Shown here piece by piece: positions 38,559 to 50,259 of a stretch of 64,000 nt of DNA (its first letter is position 1; the number at the start of each line of letters is the position of its first letter). The stretch spans positions 124,001-188,000 of the forward strand of contig VSJF01000007.1 in assembly GCA_009739215.1 (NCBI GenBank), written 5' to 3'. Under the pieces are notes generated by a model, which worked only from the letters and a program-made list of their open reading frames with translations, was not told the origin of the DNA and searched no databases. Origin of the DNA: Floccularia luteovirens (lineage: Eukaryota; Basidiomycota; Agaricomycetes; Agaricales; Squamanitaceae). The translations under genes were made by a program, and so were the position numbers.

Positions 38559-39486
38559 CGGAAGCAAAAGAAAAACTTCCGCCACACCACACTGCACCTT
38601 CCGCTCGGTTCCTTTTGCATAAGTTTCGTTTTTTTCATTCTTTTCTCAATTGTATATTGTTTTCCAGGTTTTTTTTTCTTTTGAAATTTGCAGGCAACTT
38701 GTCTCAATCCCAATCCAATCCCTCATTCCATCTTAATTTACCAACCCAACGAAAAACCATTAATTGTAATTCTCAAATCATCGCTTCACTTTACGCCCCA
38801 TCGTATCATCGACCGTCTATTTCCATTCCTAATCCAATTTCCCTTTCATATCCGTCCCACACGACGAATTTGTAATTTTTCCCTTTCTTTTTCTTCATTT
38901 TGTTCATTTGTTTTTTTCATACCGGACAAACCAACCGAAACGACCATATATCTGTTTTAAAATGCCTTTCCTTCAACATTATTATACTTTTTTGTCTTCT
39001 TTTCTTTTTGGTTTTGGCTTATTGGCTTTTTAGCTGCGTTTTATTTTGGGTTTTCCTTTTATTTTACTTCACCCCGAATATCATGCCCTCCTCTTAACTT
39101 GTCGATGATTGTTTTCTTATCTTTTGTATGAACAGATTCCCCCCATCCGGTCTACGTTAGGCCATAACCATAACATAACACCCGTTCTCTTTTTTATTGC
39201 ATGAACCTCGTCCCCACATAGTCGCGTTTTATTTGTCATTTCCTTGTTACATTGCGTTTTTGTGAACAAACTCATACTGCATAATATTCCAATCATACTC
39301 ATGTCCTCGCGTATATTCTATAATGAATTTTGTGTTATATTTTCATGTGCACCCTTGATACCGTGTTGTGATAAAAGACGATTCGTAGCTGTATAAAATT
39401 TAAAAAGAATCACTAATCATTGTGGTACACACATACATATCATGAATAGGACAATTGTACGTGAAACAATAGGAGTTGATACAAAT
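38559..39486. other. convergent 3' region
   Basis: Pyrimidine- and T-rich spacer between two converging genes (AreA-like and indoleamine dioxygenase 1). It likely consists of two 3' UTRs; no gene seen. Confidence 0.6.
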
Positions 39487-41095
39487 TCAAGCTGGTGGTA
39501 ACAACGTACCAAGGGTCTGGTTCCTCACCCCTTTTAAAAATCTCACCAGATCAGTACCACCTGTCCCTTTCAACTGTTTCTTCCCATCCTTGTCTTTACT
39601 TTCATCGTCACCTTCGCCTTCCATCTCACCTTTTGCCTCTATCTCTAATCTACGCGCGGGCACGATAATGTAAAGCGCCACAATTGTCATATGCGCATCT
39701 CTAAACTCTTTAAGAGCCCGCACAGCATCATTGTAGGCTTCCCTTAATTCGGGAGTGCTAGGTGCATAAGTCGACTCCTCGTTATCATTTTTGTGCGACT
39801 CCAATCCCTGATCTGCGCTACCAGAAACGACAGCGCGTAATGGATGTGAAGATGAGGCGAGGTGAGTCAAGAAGTTGCGGTGGTATCTTGGCATGTAGAG
39901 TTGCATGCGTTCGAAGAATGAGAGTTTCCCAGTTGTTCCGGTTGCATCCGTACCGTCATTGGTGGGTTTAATCGAATGGTCCACACCCAGAAAGATATCT
40001 AGGGCATGTATCAACGCGCTCTGCCCAGCACTAGGTCCAGACAACTCGGTAGGATATTTCAATTCTTTATCCATCTCTAGCCCTTCAAAATTCCACTGCC
40101 TACGGTTAACATCCTGAGAATCTAATCCTCGGAACCAAGGTCTAATATGATTATAAAAGTAGTCGGGGTCACAGCCCTGCTTCACTTGGAGAAGTATAGA
40201 TTTCAAGCCTCGGATGCTAGAAGCCATCTGCTTCAAATATGCTGTTATACGAGTTATTGCGATATCGTCTCCTACGAAGGTTTCGTCCATTATGTTTCGC
40301 ATGATTTCGAGGACTTCTACTCCTTTGAGTTCTATCCTGGCAGAGGAGAGGTAGAATTCTTCTTCGTCTTTGGTTCCGGTGAATAATGTCTGACAGGCCA
40401 GGTTGTCAATTGTTGGTATCGTATCGGACTGCTCAATACTGTCATCATCGAATTCATGACCCAGTCGTGGGCTTGATGCCGCGGGTGGGTTAAGGTATTT
40501 CCAGTTATACAATACATCATCCGAGTAGGTTAACACAGGCGGTAGCATCAGTTGGGCACAAGTTTGGAGAAGAGGAAGTGTGATTGGTGGCGGAATATTG
40601 ATGGGATCGGTCGGTGGAAGAGAGTGGATGTAGAAATGCATTATCCATGCCAAAACGTGGTGTGTTCTTCGTAACTTCACTTCTGAATCCTTCAAACCCG
40701 TTATCGGAAGAATAGGCATCTTATGAATTTATTTTTAGATTATTCACATCTATAAAGTAGAGAGATAAAAGGACACTTACACTACGTACACCTTCTCTCC
40801 ACCGTTCAGATTTAATCTTTTCACTCTCCTCTAGATCTGGCCTATCACCTAACTGTAAATGCTGTTGGATTGCTTTGTCGAGGGTACTCTCCCAAACTTC
40901 CCACTCTCTCGGGAGACGTGCGAGAGGCGGATGTGGGGGCATGAACCCAGTCCGATTATCAACGTCAAAATCATGTGCGGCGAGAGTTGTAGTATCTGGG
41001 ACACCACTTGGCGGACCAACAAGAGTATCGGGACGAGGAAGGGAGAGGAAATGGTTGAGGAGAAGTTGTTGAGATGGTGAAAGAGTACTATCCAT
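39487..41095 (-). CDS. indoleamine 2,3-dioxygenase family, copy 1
   Basis: Haem enzyme expected to open the indole ring of tryptophan to N-formylkynurenine, the first step of the kynurenine/NAD route. Exons (on -) 41095-40781 and 40719-39487 give 515 residues. Family features: FDVDNRTGFMPPHPPLARLP at the N-terminus, RRTHHVLAWIMHFYIHSLPP, LPPVLTYSDDVLYNWKYLNP, EEEFYLSSARIELKGVEVL, IRPWFRG, the signature ELSGPSAGQSALIHALDIFL and the C-terminal KGTGGTDLVRFLKGVRNQT. A low-complexity Glu/Lys/Asp insert precedes the last motif. The single intron falls at the same codon boundary as in the copy at 53.3 kb. Intact. Confidence 0.93.
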
Positions 41096-41907
41096 AATTT
41101 TTGGGGGCTTTTGGAAGAGAGAAGATAAGAGGAGGGGGATTCTCGGAAAGCTGATTCCTAAAGATGCAGACTTGATGGCGATATTTATTCGGCCTTGAGC
41201 AGAGTAGCAAAAAAAAGGTACGGAATCCAACTTCGTCCTGGTTCCAGGCTCTAGGTAAGGGCACAGCGGCCGCTGAGCACGTTTCTTCCTCCTTCTGTCT
41301 TTCTTGGTTGTTTCGAGAAAAGTGGGATACGGATGGAGTTGGTTTTTCCTCAAGGTGATATAGAAATATTACACTCTCGTAAAGCTCGCATTTCGATTTG
41401 CATGATGTTTGTGAGTTAGAGAGAGAATAGTGAGCTACTTGGAAGGAGAATGAAAATATTAGTAAGAATTGGGTTTATGTTATTCCCTCCCCAAAAAAAA
41501 AAAACAAGTGATCGTGTGTGACCGGATCTGTCAGTGTCCGTTCATTTCCGATGGGTGTGGCTGTGTACCAAATCATTATAGCATTGGTGGTCGTGACTTG
41601 ATCACCATTATCAGTGCCTTTCTTTTGGTACAACTTGCCCCGGCGGTCGTTGTGAGGTCTTAAGAACCCCCCTGAAGATAACATAACAAGCCTTGGCACG
41701 ATACAGTTATAGACTCTTTGGATACAATTTTCGTCAACCGGGGTATAATTCAGAGAAAAGAAAAGGGAAAAAGAAACACGACGTGCGTCAAATGAGTCTT
41801 GGCCCCTCAGCGCTCAGCGCTCAGCAACATCTCGGACACCTAATTTATTACCAAGTTTATGATACGTAAGAACCCTCAATACAGTACACGTCATTATATA
41901 TGTTAAT
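41096..41907. other. dioxygenase upstream region with the left repeat copy
   Basis: Promoter side of indoleamine dioxygenase 1 and 3' side of the Crinkler pseudogene. It contains the left member of the 43-bp direct repeat (41526-41568) and a second shared block near 41766-41798. It also has an A12 run near 41492 and a tandem CAGCGCT pair near 41808-41822. Confidence 0.6.
41526..41568. repeat. 43-bp direct repeat, left copy
   Basis: Identical over 43 bp (starts ATCTGTCAGTGTCC, ends GGCTGTGTAC) to 44109-44151, same orientation, 2,583 bp apart. A further shared block (AAAAAGAAACACGA, then TCAAATGAGTCT) follows at about 41768-41799 on the left and 44230-44263 on the right. The left copy therefore carries about 115 bp of extra internal sequence. 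Confidence 0.9.
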
Positions 41908-44067
41908 CTAGAGAGGATGTTTAAACTGATATACATTCTCGATCTTTTGCTTAACCGAAAGCGGAAAGGGCAGGTCGACAGGTGTTGCAGGTGGCGTGGC
42001 GATGAGGTATGTGAAGGTGGCCACCCCCAACCTCTCCAATCGTCTGATCCCCCCAAGCTTGACGCTATGCTTATTTGAAATAGTTGCCTGGATTACAATT
42101 GCGTGGTTTGCTGCTGCATCATAAATGAAGGGATCGAACGTCACTTGATTCCCGAGCTTAGGTGTGTAGTAGCCTGTCTGCAAAGTTGTCTCAGGGATGC
42201 AAGAATAGACATTCGGAGGTCGTGCCATTGGATGCTCCTGCTCTTGCCGGGTGATGGTGAATCCGTTAGAACTGATACAGAGAAACAGAATTCGTGAATC
42301 TTGATCCGATTTCCAGTGTTGGTTGGTTTCGCTTACCTTGGAGGACTTTATTAATGGGAAGATATGAAAGCTCCCTCCGTTGAGGAAAGCCTCATAAACC
42401 TGAACTTCGAAGAGTTGACCCGCAGCAGCCTTAGTGTATTTCGAAGAGTTTAAATAAGCACAAAGCCGGGTTGTTGCATTCGCAGTCTTCGTACGAAGAG
42501 TTGTAATCAACATATCACGTATATATTTGGAAGCAAATTGCACTTCAGCTGAATAGCGATCTGATCCTGGAACAAGGAGGATGACCTGGTGCGACAATTC
42601 GTGTTGAAAGTTTAGCCGTGCGCCTTGCGCAAAGATATCTTGAAGTTCTTCGAGATTTAGTCCAGAGCATACATCATATAGGTCTTTATCGATTCTGTTA
42701 GTGCGTTTACGAGCACATTGATATACGATACGTGCTGACGGCCCATACATGGCGAAAACTCGGGTCAATTGGTCTTCGCGGGGATTTTTCCTCTGGAGTG
42801 AACGCCTTCGACATGTCAGTGCCTCGAAAATATCGAAGACAAGGCTACGCACCCGCACAAGAGCTCTGAAAGTGACCATGGTTAGAGTATAAAGCGCTCT
42901 ATTTCATCCGATGCCTTCTTTACCCACTTTAACCGATCCAACCGAGGGGATGGCGTTTGTACAATATATAGACCTTTTTGATAGTAGTGTTTGTTCACAG
43001 ACACAAGATCCTCATCTGAATCTACAAGCACCCAGGCATTGGGTATGCTCTCTATAAGAGTAGCTAAGGAACGAGCGTTGGACAGGTTGATGCATCGGAC
43101 TCCTGAATTAGAGAAATATAAGACCTCATTCACCTCATTTTGATATAACGTGGGAAGCATTGCATGAAGTATGAGCAAAAACGAAAGTCACATTGATTTC
43201 CCTAGATTTAAATCAGCTCCTTATGTTTTTTGATGCAACACGCCTCACCAACTCCAGGATGGCCTGTTAGAATGAATCCTCCCTTTGAGCTATCAGGTGC
43301 AGGCGCATGCGTCGGTTGAGCAAGAAACGGATTAATGAAACTTGTGGTCAAACTAAGATCACAGATTTGAGAGGGTCCAAGCCAGCAGCTTCAAACAAGC
43401 TTCTTAATGCCTCAATGTAATCATCGCGGATCAGGATACCAGAAACGGCCGCATCCGTGATTCCAAACTTGTACGGCAATTTCATCACCCAACAGGATGA
43501 AGGGACGGTATACTCATCGGAAATAGTATCGTCATCTAATGTTCCATCTCGTTCAATCGGGCTCAAGGTACAGGATGGCACACCCTTTTCTTTAGTACAC
43601 CATGTCAAATCCCACAAACGTGAAGCGGTCTTGCTTTCATCCAACCGAAGACGTTTAGACGGTGGGCAATGGACAGAACGGCCACCATTTGGAAGCTGGA
43701 CCAACACCTCCACATCCGAGCATCTGTGGGGTGCCGAGCACTCGAATTCTTCCCCCACTATCGAAAAGGGATTGAGAAAGATCGCCTTGCTGTTAACCTC
43801 TTTGTGTATCTTGCGGTCCAACCGTAGAGCAACAACTATCATGTTGCGGATAGATGCATGATCCACCGGAAGGAACATCGTTGGCTTCCAAAGGTCGAGA
43901 TCTGTGGTATCCCACTTGCCGAGTAAGGAGATGCGCTCCTTACGGATTTCTTTCTTTAGATCATTAATGACATCGGTTTTGGACACCGTTACGACAAAGG
44001 GGTCCTCGACAGGCTCACTGGAGTCGTCGACGAGAAGACAAGCAAGTTTAAGATTGTTGTTGTTCAT
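41908..44067 (-). pseudogene. Crinkler (CRN)-type NTPase-nuclease gene, inactivated
   Basis: A CR-toxin/effector-like gene. The N-terminus (from ATG 44067) has the ubiquitin-like Crinkler header, with LKLACLLVDD followed by a DLDLWKP motif. A P-loop region comes next (ILTGHPGVG, near 43.25 kb), interrupted by an intron in the Walker A codons. Middle segments include LYQNEVNEVLYFSNSGVRC and NAWVLVDSDEDLV. The C-terminal part has AAGQLFEVQVYEAFLNGG and a D...Q-x-T core (FDPFIYDAAANHAIVIQATI), which fits a restriction-endonuclease-like domain. Two in-frame nonsense codons, at 43188-43190 (TGA, just after the P-loop) and 42882-42884 (TAA, before a PWSLSELL-like motif), are not removed by any intron I can see. 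Flanked by 43-bp direct repeats. A full-length product is unlikely unless the stops are errors. Confidence 0.8.
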
Positions 44068-45158
44068 GCATCATGACTATAAAGACATTCACGTGATTAA
44101 AAGCCTGAATCTGTCAGTGTCCGTTCATTTCCGATGGGTGTGGCTGTGTACAAATCATCATTGCGTCATAAGCTGAATAGTAAGCAAGTAGTGGTCGTTG
44201 CTTTGAATATAACCGAGGAAAGGAAATGTGAAAAAGAAACACGATGCGTGTCAAATGAGTCTAACCATACTTTATCTCTGCCTTTCACCCGAAATAAGAG
44301 CTATAAGGGTTTAGAGGTGCCCTATGTTTCAAGTTGTGTGCCAATTGTGATATTATGATATCAAGATTTCAGAAAGAGCAAGCGTCTATCCCCGTGGCCT
44401 GCATGTTCCTAGCCGGTTCAAAGGCTAAGCGCTAAAGCCTCATGCACCATCTGTACACGTAGCTGGACATCACCTGTATGTTAGCGCACGTTCCCACCAC
44501 CATCGATTTCATTGTAATAGAAGCGCTGAGGGGCGCAGAACTGGAGTTGCTATTGGGTGGTTGTAATTATTAAGAAGTAAGAAGTGAGGTGAAGGTGGGG
44601 TTCGGGAGTAATCAGGGAGTCAATTAGTCACGAGTCGTGTAAGGACCCCAGAGAGTCCACCTTGAGTTAAAGTTGTGATTTTTATCACAAACTGTGGGTG
44701 TTGAAAAATCATTGTCATTTTGATGAAATCTCTTGAAAGTCTTCGTACTTGAGCTGGAAGAGTATCAAGAATGTAGTGGTACTGTGTGTATCGAAACTTG
44801 TGCAGTGGATATTGTGGTTTTATTGAAGATGCCAGATTTGGAGACGCCGGGGATAAGAGCCGAGTCTTTTTGTTTTAACTATTGTTATGATTGTTATGAG
44901 CATCGTCGTTTCTTTTTGTTATGCTGGTCAGTTAGTCACTGGTTATTGCCTCTCTAATTGTCTTGAGATTGGTGCAAGAACAAAAAGACTTCGCACTCTT
45001 CCTTTGCTTTTTTGTTTTCATCTTCCCACTGCAGTCTTACCGGCCACGAGTATCCATTCCATTCCAATATATAACCCCCTACCTTCCTCCATTATGTCCT
45101 TGTTCATCACCATCCCCTTCTCTGCTTGTCCTTCTCCATCAGCTATAACAATAAACAA
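44068..45158. other. divergent promoter region with the right repeat copy
   Basis: Upstream regions of the Crinkler pseudogene (-) and the MYND gene (+). Contains the right 43-bp repeat (44109-44151) and the second shared block near 44230-44263. Also present is a small dyad TTGTGAT-TTTT-ATCACAA near 44673-44690. No gene recognised. Confidence 0.55.
44109..44151. repeat. 43-bp direct repeat, right copy
   Basis: Right member of the pair described at 41526-41568. It begins 42 bp upstream of the Crinkler start codon, so here it is part of that gene's promoter or 5' UTR. Confidence 0.9.
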
Positions 45159-46158
45159 ATGGCTACCTATTATTCTCAGCCCGCTGCTGCAAACTACAAC
45201 TCCCCACCCACACACTCTCACAAGCAACGCGGCTATCGCATTTGTGACCAATGTGGGGCTGCTGAGACTCCAGCTGTAAAGTTCAGACTCTGTGGTGGTT
45301 GCGTACGTATCTTCTCGCCTCTCATTGCCCTTTATTCTGAATTTGAGTTCTAACAATGTTGTTCTTATTTTTTTTTTAGATGACAACCCAATATTGCGTA
45401 CGTTAACTCTAAAAAAAATACAAAAGGAATATGCTTAACAATTACCCAACAGTCCCAAGATTGTCAAAAAGTACATTGGCCTGAGCACAAGACAATTTGT
45501 CAACACACCGCGACCCAGATGTCAAACGCGAAACAACAAGCAGTCGGATCTGGTTTTGGCGATGAGAATATTGCGAAGAATCTCCGCAAATTCACTTCCG
45601 CACATACCGCCCTCCTCGGATGGGCTGGTTTCCAGGCTTTGCAACTCAAACGCGTGCCCGCAAACGTGCGGCAAAACGCTCTTCTTGTTGAGCTCAGCTA
45701 TCATAATCACCCAGAGTCGCATCGTCGGTTAGTAATTTTTTATTTATAATTATTAATTTTGGACTTTGTTTGATCTTTAACCTCCCCCATCATCAGATTC
45801 TCGATAGCGTCCACACATATTGTACCAAGGACGTACATCCGCGATCCACTAGTCGTGCAAGATATTCAAAGACGTGAAGAACGTTGTAGGCATAATGGGG
45901 GTATCGGTACCCTCGTAGTCATCATCCAATGTGGTGGTGTCAGCCAAGTTATGCCAGTAGAAGTTGATCCCCCAAGCAAAATCACTTGGGATACCAGAGA
46001 AGATTGGGATTCTGTCCTGCAACACTTTGTAGAATCCGGACGAACGGATTTCAAACCCATCTCGACTACGTCCAGAGGGTGAGTCTCATCATCTCCATTA
46101 CTTTTGTGGATATTCATGCTAAATGAAAACCACCTTTTGTAGGGTATTTTATGGATGA
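45159..46158 (+). CDS. MYND-type zinc-finger protein
   Basis: Predicted 244-residue protein; exons 45159-45302, 45380-45397 (18 nt), 45453-45727, 45797-46078 and 46143-46158. The MYND zinc finger spans the first three exons: CDQCGAAETPAVKFRLCGGC, MTTQYC, SQDCQKVHWPEHKTIC, with the full C-x2-C, C-x2-C, C-x3-C, H-x3-C ligand set. The remainder is an alpha/beta region without a known name (NLRKFTSAHTALLGWAGFQA; SIASTHIVPRTYIRDPLV). Such single-MYND proteins are abundant in Agaricomycetes and presumably mediate protein contacts. The last exon adds only VFYG; the frame one base over would add a 20-residue tail (see findings). Confidence 0.85.
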
Positions 46159-48899
46159 ACGATTCTTTTCGATTGTTCCCCACTTCATTCGAGTTCCTTA
46201 TTAGATAAACCCTCCTATTGTACCACCATCAACGGAACCACCTCACGCACAACCCTCGGCATTTATCAACACACACATACATACCCCTAGCGTCTACGTT
46301 GATCGCTATTCGCAAGAACACATACACATTCGCATATACCCTCAGGAAATTCAATGGGGAAATCTATTACTCCACCCGACTTCAATTCTTACGCCTCACA
46401 CCTCCACACATAACTCCACTTTGCTCCTCCATCGATTTATTCATCATCACTTCAATCATCTCAATCATCGTCATCGTCGTCATCATCATTAGCACAAACA
46501 ATTCTTTTCCACGCATACGATTTTCCCCAATACCTCCGGCAGCGTTCTATTCCCATATTTCTCATTCCAACCAAATTCAAAACTCAATTTGGGACACCCC
46601 TTTCGTTTCTATCGCAATTAGTTGTGCTCTTGAGTTTTTGTGCTTTCGTTAATACTTTATGTTGTGTACTTATCATTACTATCATTATCTTTTTTCTTTT
46701 TTGTTCGCACCCTAGCATGTATATTTTTTGCTACATCTTCTGAGGAAGACTTGAAGTCTCCCCTCTGAACAGAACTCAATACTTGTATCGAGTCAATTTA
46801 TTATTATTATTAGGATTAAAAAATTAATGGAATTTGGAATTCTAAAATAACCAATACGGAGCTTCTGAGTGGTTTGGGAATCTCGGATGTGATCCAGTCG
46901 GAGGCTGTGCAACAACAATGAATAACTGGACATGAGAACAGTTGTTGACATACTCTCGGCTCGAGCTGACATGAGAAAATAAGCTAGGTTGCAGGGAATA
47001 TATGGTGGCTGCATAGTCGACATTGTGGTCTTATGCATTGTTCAATAAAAAGAAAAGAGCGTTTAATTCCTGTCACAATCTCCCCGAATTATTCTTGGAT
47101 TCCATTCCCAGCGTTCTGTTCTTCATTCTACCATCGAAACGAGTCTCCCTGATTATAAGCATGACCAAGCTAATTGCTTGTCTGTCTGCATTTCGAAAGT
47201 CTTCAGAAATGAAAGGTGTAGAAATGTACCTGATGACACAATGATAATAAATAAAAATATATTTCCTTTCACTTTCGGAATAAGCCTCTGAGAGGTAAAT
47301 GACTCGAGCGCCTCGAAAGCTTCCATGCAAGGTCTCCTGATGTCTAAGGTTCACAAAGTCACTTGAACATTAAGCTTCTGTCAAGAGAAAAAAAGCTCAT
47401 GATCCTTATCAGCGCTAGGTTGGAGTGGCTGGGGCATTTCTCGTCTACTTTTGACAGAGGCGCTAAATCGAAACTGGGATCACATCGTGCATCATGGGTG
47501 TAAGAATAACTGGATAGTTCAAAAATAAGATAGATGGATAGTCCGGCATGCCGAGATACATGCAAAAGCATATACTTTCAAAATTGGTATTTCTCCATAA
47601 GAGAAATCAGAGGAAAAAATTGTAGCAATTTTCGCAATGAAAAGCCAATTATAAAACAATATGAATATCCCAGTTGGTATGGGCAACAGAAGAATAAACT
47701 TGCCAAAGGATAAACCACTTCCATACACAGCTAAAACCATGGTTTCCCTCGGATGCCACCTCTACTTAACAGGCAACTTTTATTGAGATGACAGTCACCG
47801 TGTCTATGCTGCACAGCAGAGCAAGCAGTAATCTTGAGAGCTATCAACAAAGCCATTCCATTGGGTAGAAGGGGTGTTAACCATTCACAAAGGACCCATA
47901 GAGAGTTCGGCAAAAAAAAAACCTATGGGTCCCAAACACCAAATAATAAACATTGCGATGTAGACTCTTGATTACTAGAAACACTTGTGTAATGAAGAAT
48001 GCCACCTCAGTTGACACTGATTGCGAGAAGAATAATTTGGCACAGTGGAAGTATTAATTTCCTGTGCCGCTGCTTTTAGAGCAGCGTGGCACCGATAGGA
48101 TTTGATTTGCTGGTAAGGGTTTCTTTGAACGACTTCAGTCACTGTTATAGAAATAGTTAAATAACATTAGTTTGGCTCTTCACGAGGAAGGTGGGGTGGA
48201 AAACCTGGGGATTGGTTGACTGTATAACGACATTTTAACAAAAAGTACATACAACAGCTGCTTGCTGGGCGAAGTTTTTTGCCGCTGAGTTGGTCATCCG
48301 CACTGCCACTGCGCAGCGTCATTTCCAACCAGTCTCAGTCCTACTCTGTCCCATAGTGCAGCTGTATATTCGCTTCGTACAGAACATCTTCGTAGCTAGC
48401 TAGATTTACTAATACCCCTCTCGAAACTTGAAAAACCCAACTCTTTGTCCATCGAAACGCATCGGCAACTGAAGTACATAGATCTATGCATGTGGCCCGC
48501 AATGTTAAATGCAGACATAACTCCATTACGACCAACAGTAATACACATCTTTTATTAGTTCAGTACTGCTGGTGGACTAGAAAGCCCCAGGATGGATAGC
48601 AGAGCATCAAGTAGCCCACAACCATAACCAGCACCTGACATTTGATAAAAAATGGAATGAAGCACAATTACGTGGTCCACGGAGGGTAACCACATGCAAA
48701 AGGTAGAACCTAAGCAATGAATACGTTAAGACAAAGATAAGGAACATCGATGGATGCGCTCTTTTGATTAAGAGCATTACGTAACTACAAGTGACCAGTC
48801 TGCACGTGCCAAAAACGACATCATCGCACCGCAATTGCTTCCTTCATAATACTCACCACTCTTCCAACTTATACCAACCGTATTCTTTATATCACTGCC
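46159..48899. other. 2.7-kb intergenic region
   Basis: AT-rich, with a CAT/CGT-rich simple stretch around 46440-46492. Open frames up to 144 codons (46218-46652, +) are low-complexity and not convincing. The right end is the promoter of the YPI1-like gene. Confidence 0.5.
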
Positions 48900-49505
48900 A
48901 TGGCTTTTACTGCAACTCAATTTAGACCATCTACAAGTGCTCCTGGGGATGGCTCACGGACGCTTACAATTACGGATGCAGCCCCGCGTGAGGAATCTGA
49001 AGGTGACAAATCGTTTGTCAACTCAGATGGTGAACCAGTCGTAGGGACTCTCCGACTGCGCGGCTCTCATAAGAAGACTAGACAGCGTGTGGCATGGGAT
49101 GAAGATGTGATAGACAATGAAGGTTGTGGGAAGAAGAAGTCAAAGAGTATGTCTGCAATTTTTTTGCAACTGTAACAATGAGGTTATGAAACTGAATTGG
49201 TCAATTCCCTTGCCTTCATGAAAATAGTTTGTTGTATATATCATAAACCACGGAGATTCGATGAATCGTCAGATGAGGAATCCTCGGATTCGGGGGATGA
49301 TTCGGATTCATCATGCGGACGCAAGGGACATACGCATAATCGTAATCATAATCACCACTCGGGGGAGAATGGGTATGACTCCGCGCCTTTGAGGCCCAGT
49401 ACAAGTTCAACAACAACACAAATACATGAACTTGAAGAAGACTTTGAACCGAACGCTTATGAGGTTATGCCTGAGCCGAGGAAGGGTAAACGTAAAGCAG
49501 GTTAG
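48900..49505 (+). CDS. YPI1: type 1 protein phosphatase inhibitor (YPI1/PPP1R11 family)
   Basis: Small, heat-stable, disordered regulator of PP1 (Glc7). Exons 48900-49146 and 49228-49505 give 174 residues. The conserved core is clear: TLRLRG, then the RVxW PP1-docking motif in [20 protein letters not shown], then [20 protein letters not shown] across the intron. An acidic Ser/Asp tract, a His/Asn-rich segment and a basic KGKRKAG end follow, all usual for the family. The start is fixed by the context GCCATGG. Intact and probably essential. Confidence 0.94.
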
Positions 49506-50259
49506 TGTTGCAACCAGTTGTCACTTTTGACTCTAAACATAGTTTCTCCTTTCTATACAGTATGATATATTAATGGATCTCTGACTTTCTTTTTATCTTG
49601 TTGAATTGGAAATATACACGAACTCTTGTTGTAACTCCTAGATATCGATGGATACTTAATCACACTTTGATATAAAAAAGATTGGGCTGTAAGCTGTGCA
49701 AATTTTCTACTTGGTTTCTGCGGCAAAATAGTTTTGTTGTCATCCTTTTATCCCCGCTTTTATCAATGTTACAGTTTATCATGTATCGATTACCGGATCT
49801 TCCATTCATCCGTATACTCTTCAAGTAAGCCAGAAAAATTCCGCTCCAGGATAAATGGAAGATTTATCAATCAATATATAATATTTGCAACATTGATAAG
49901 GCATTAGTTGAGTTCAGTTGATTTCCATTGCAATGAAGCCTTCTGCACTGTAAGGATCGGTTCATCTCAGAAATTTTTAAATTCAAAAACCACCTTCAAA
50001 AACTCAGTCGTCATTATCTGACTACCTGGCAATATTTAGTTTTCAAGGAAATAAAAAATTGTACCATTCGCCAACTGAATGTTGTCCCTAAATTTAAAAA
50101 TGATAAAGACAGTATATATCGTATATATATGGTTTTTTATAGAGAAAGTTTTCGCAAACAACCCAAGAAGAAAAAGTCTGAAATCGATTTGTCACAGCAT
50201 TTGAACCCCCAAAAATTGGACGAATTGTGGTGAGGTATTAAAGGGTTAGAATTAGACTC
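49506..50259. other. convergent 3' spacer
   Basis: 0.75 kb between the YPI1-like gene and chitin deacetylase 2. Contains the nested inverted repeat described separately; no coding signal. Confidence 0.6.
49761..49898. repeat. nested inverted repeat (MITE-like or fold-back)
   Basis: Outer arms TATCAATGTT (49761-49770) and AACATTGATA (49889-49898) are exact reverse complements. Inner arms ATCTTCCATTCATCC (49797-49811) and GGATAAATGGAAGAT (49849-49863) pair with one mismatch. The two arm pairs are concentric over about 138 bp. No transposase and no clear target-site duplication seen. Confidence 0.6.

Noticed and set aside
35972..38597. Antisense frames of 60-147 codons under the AreA-like gene
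   Set aside because: Low-complexity mirror images of the disordered coding exon; no independent support.
46218..46652. 144-codon plus-strand frame after the MYND gene
   Set aside because: Composition follows a CAT/ATC-rich simple stretch and no family motif is visible; likely 3' UTR or intergenic.
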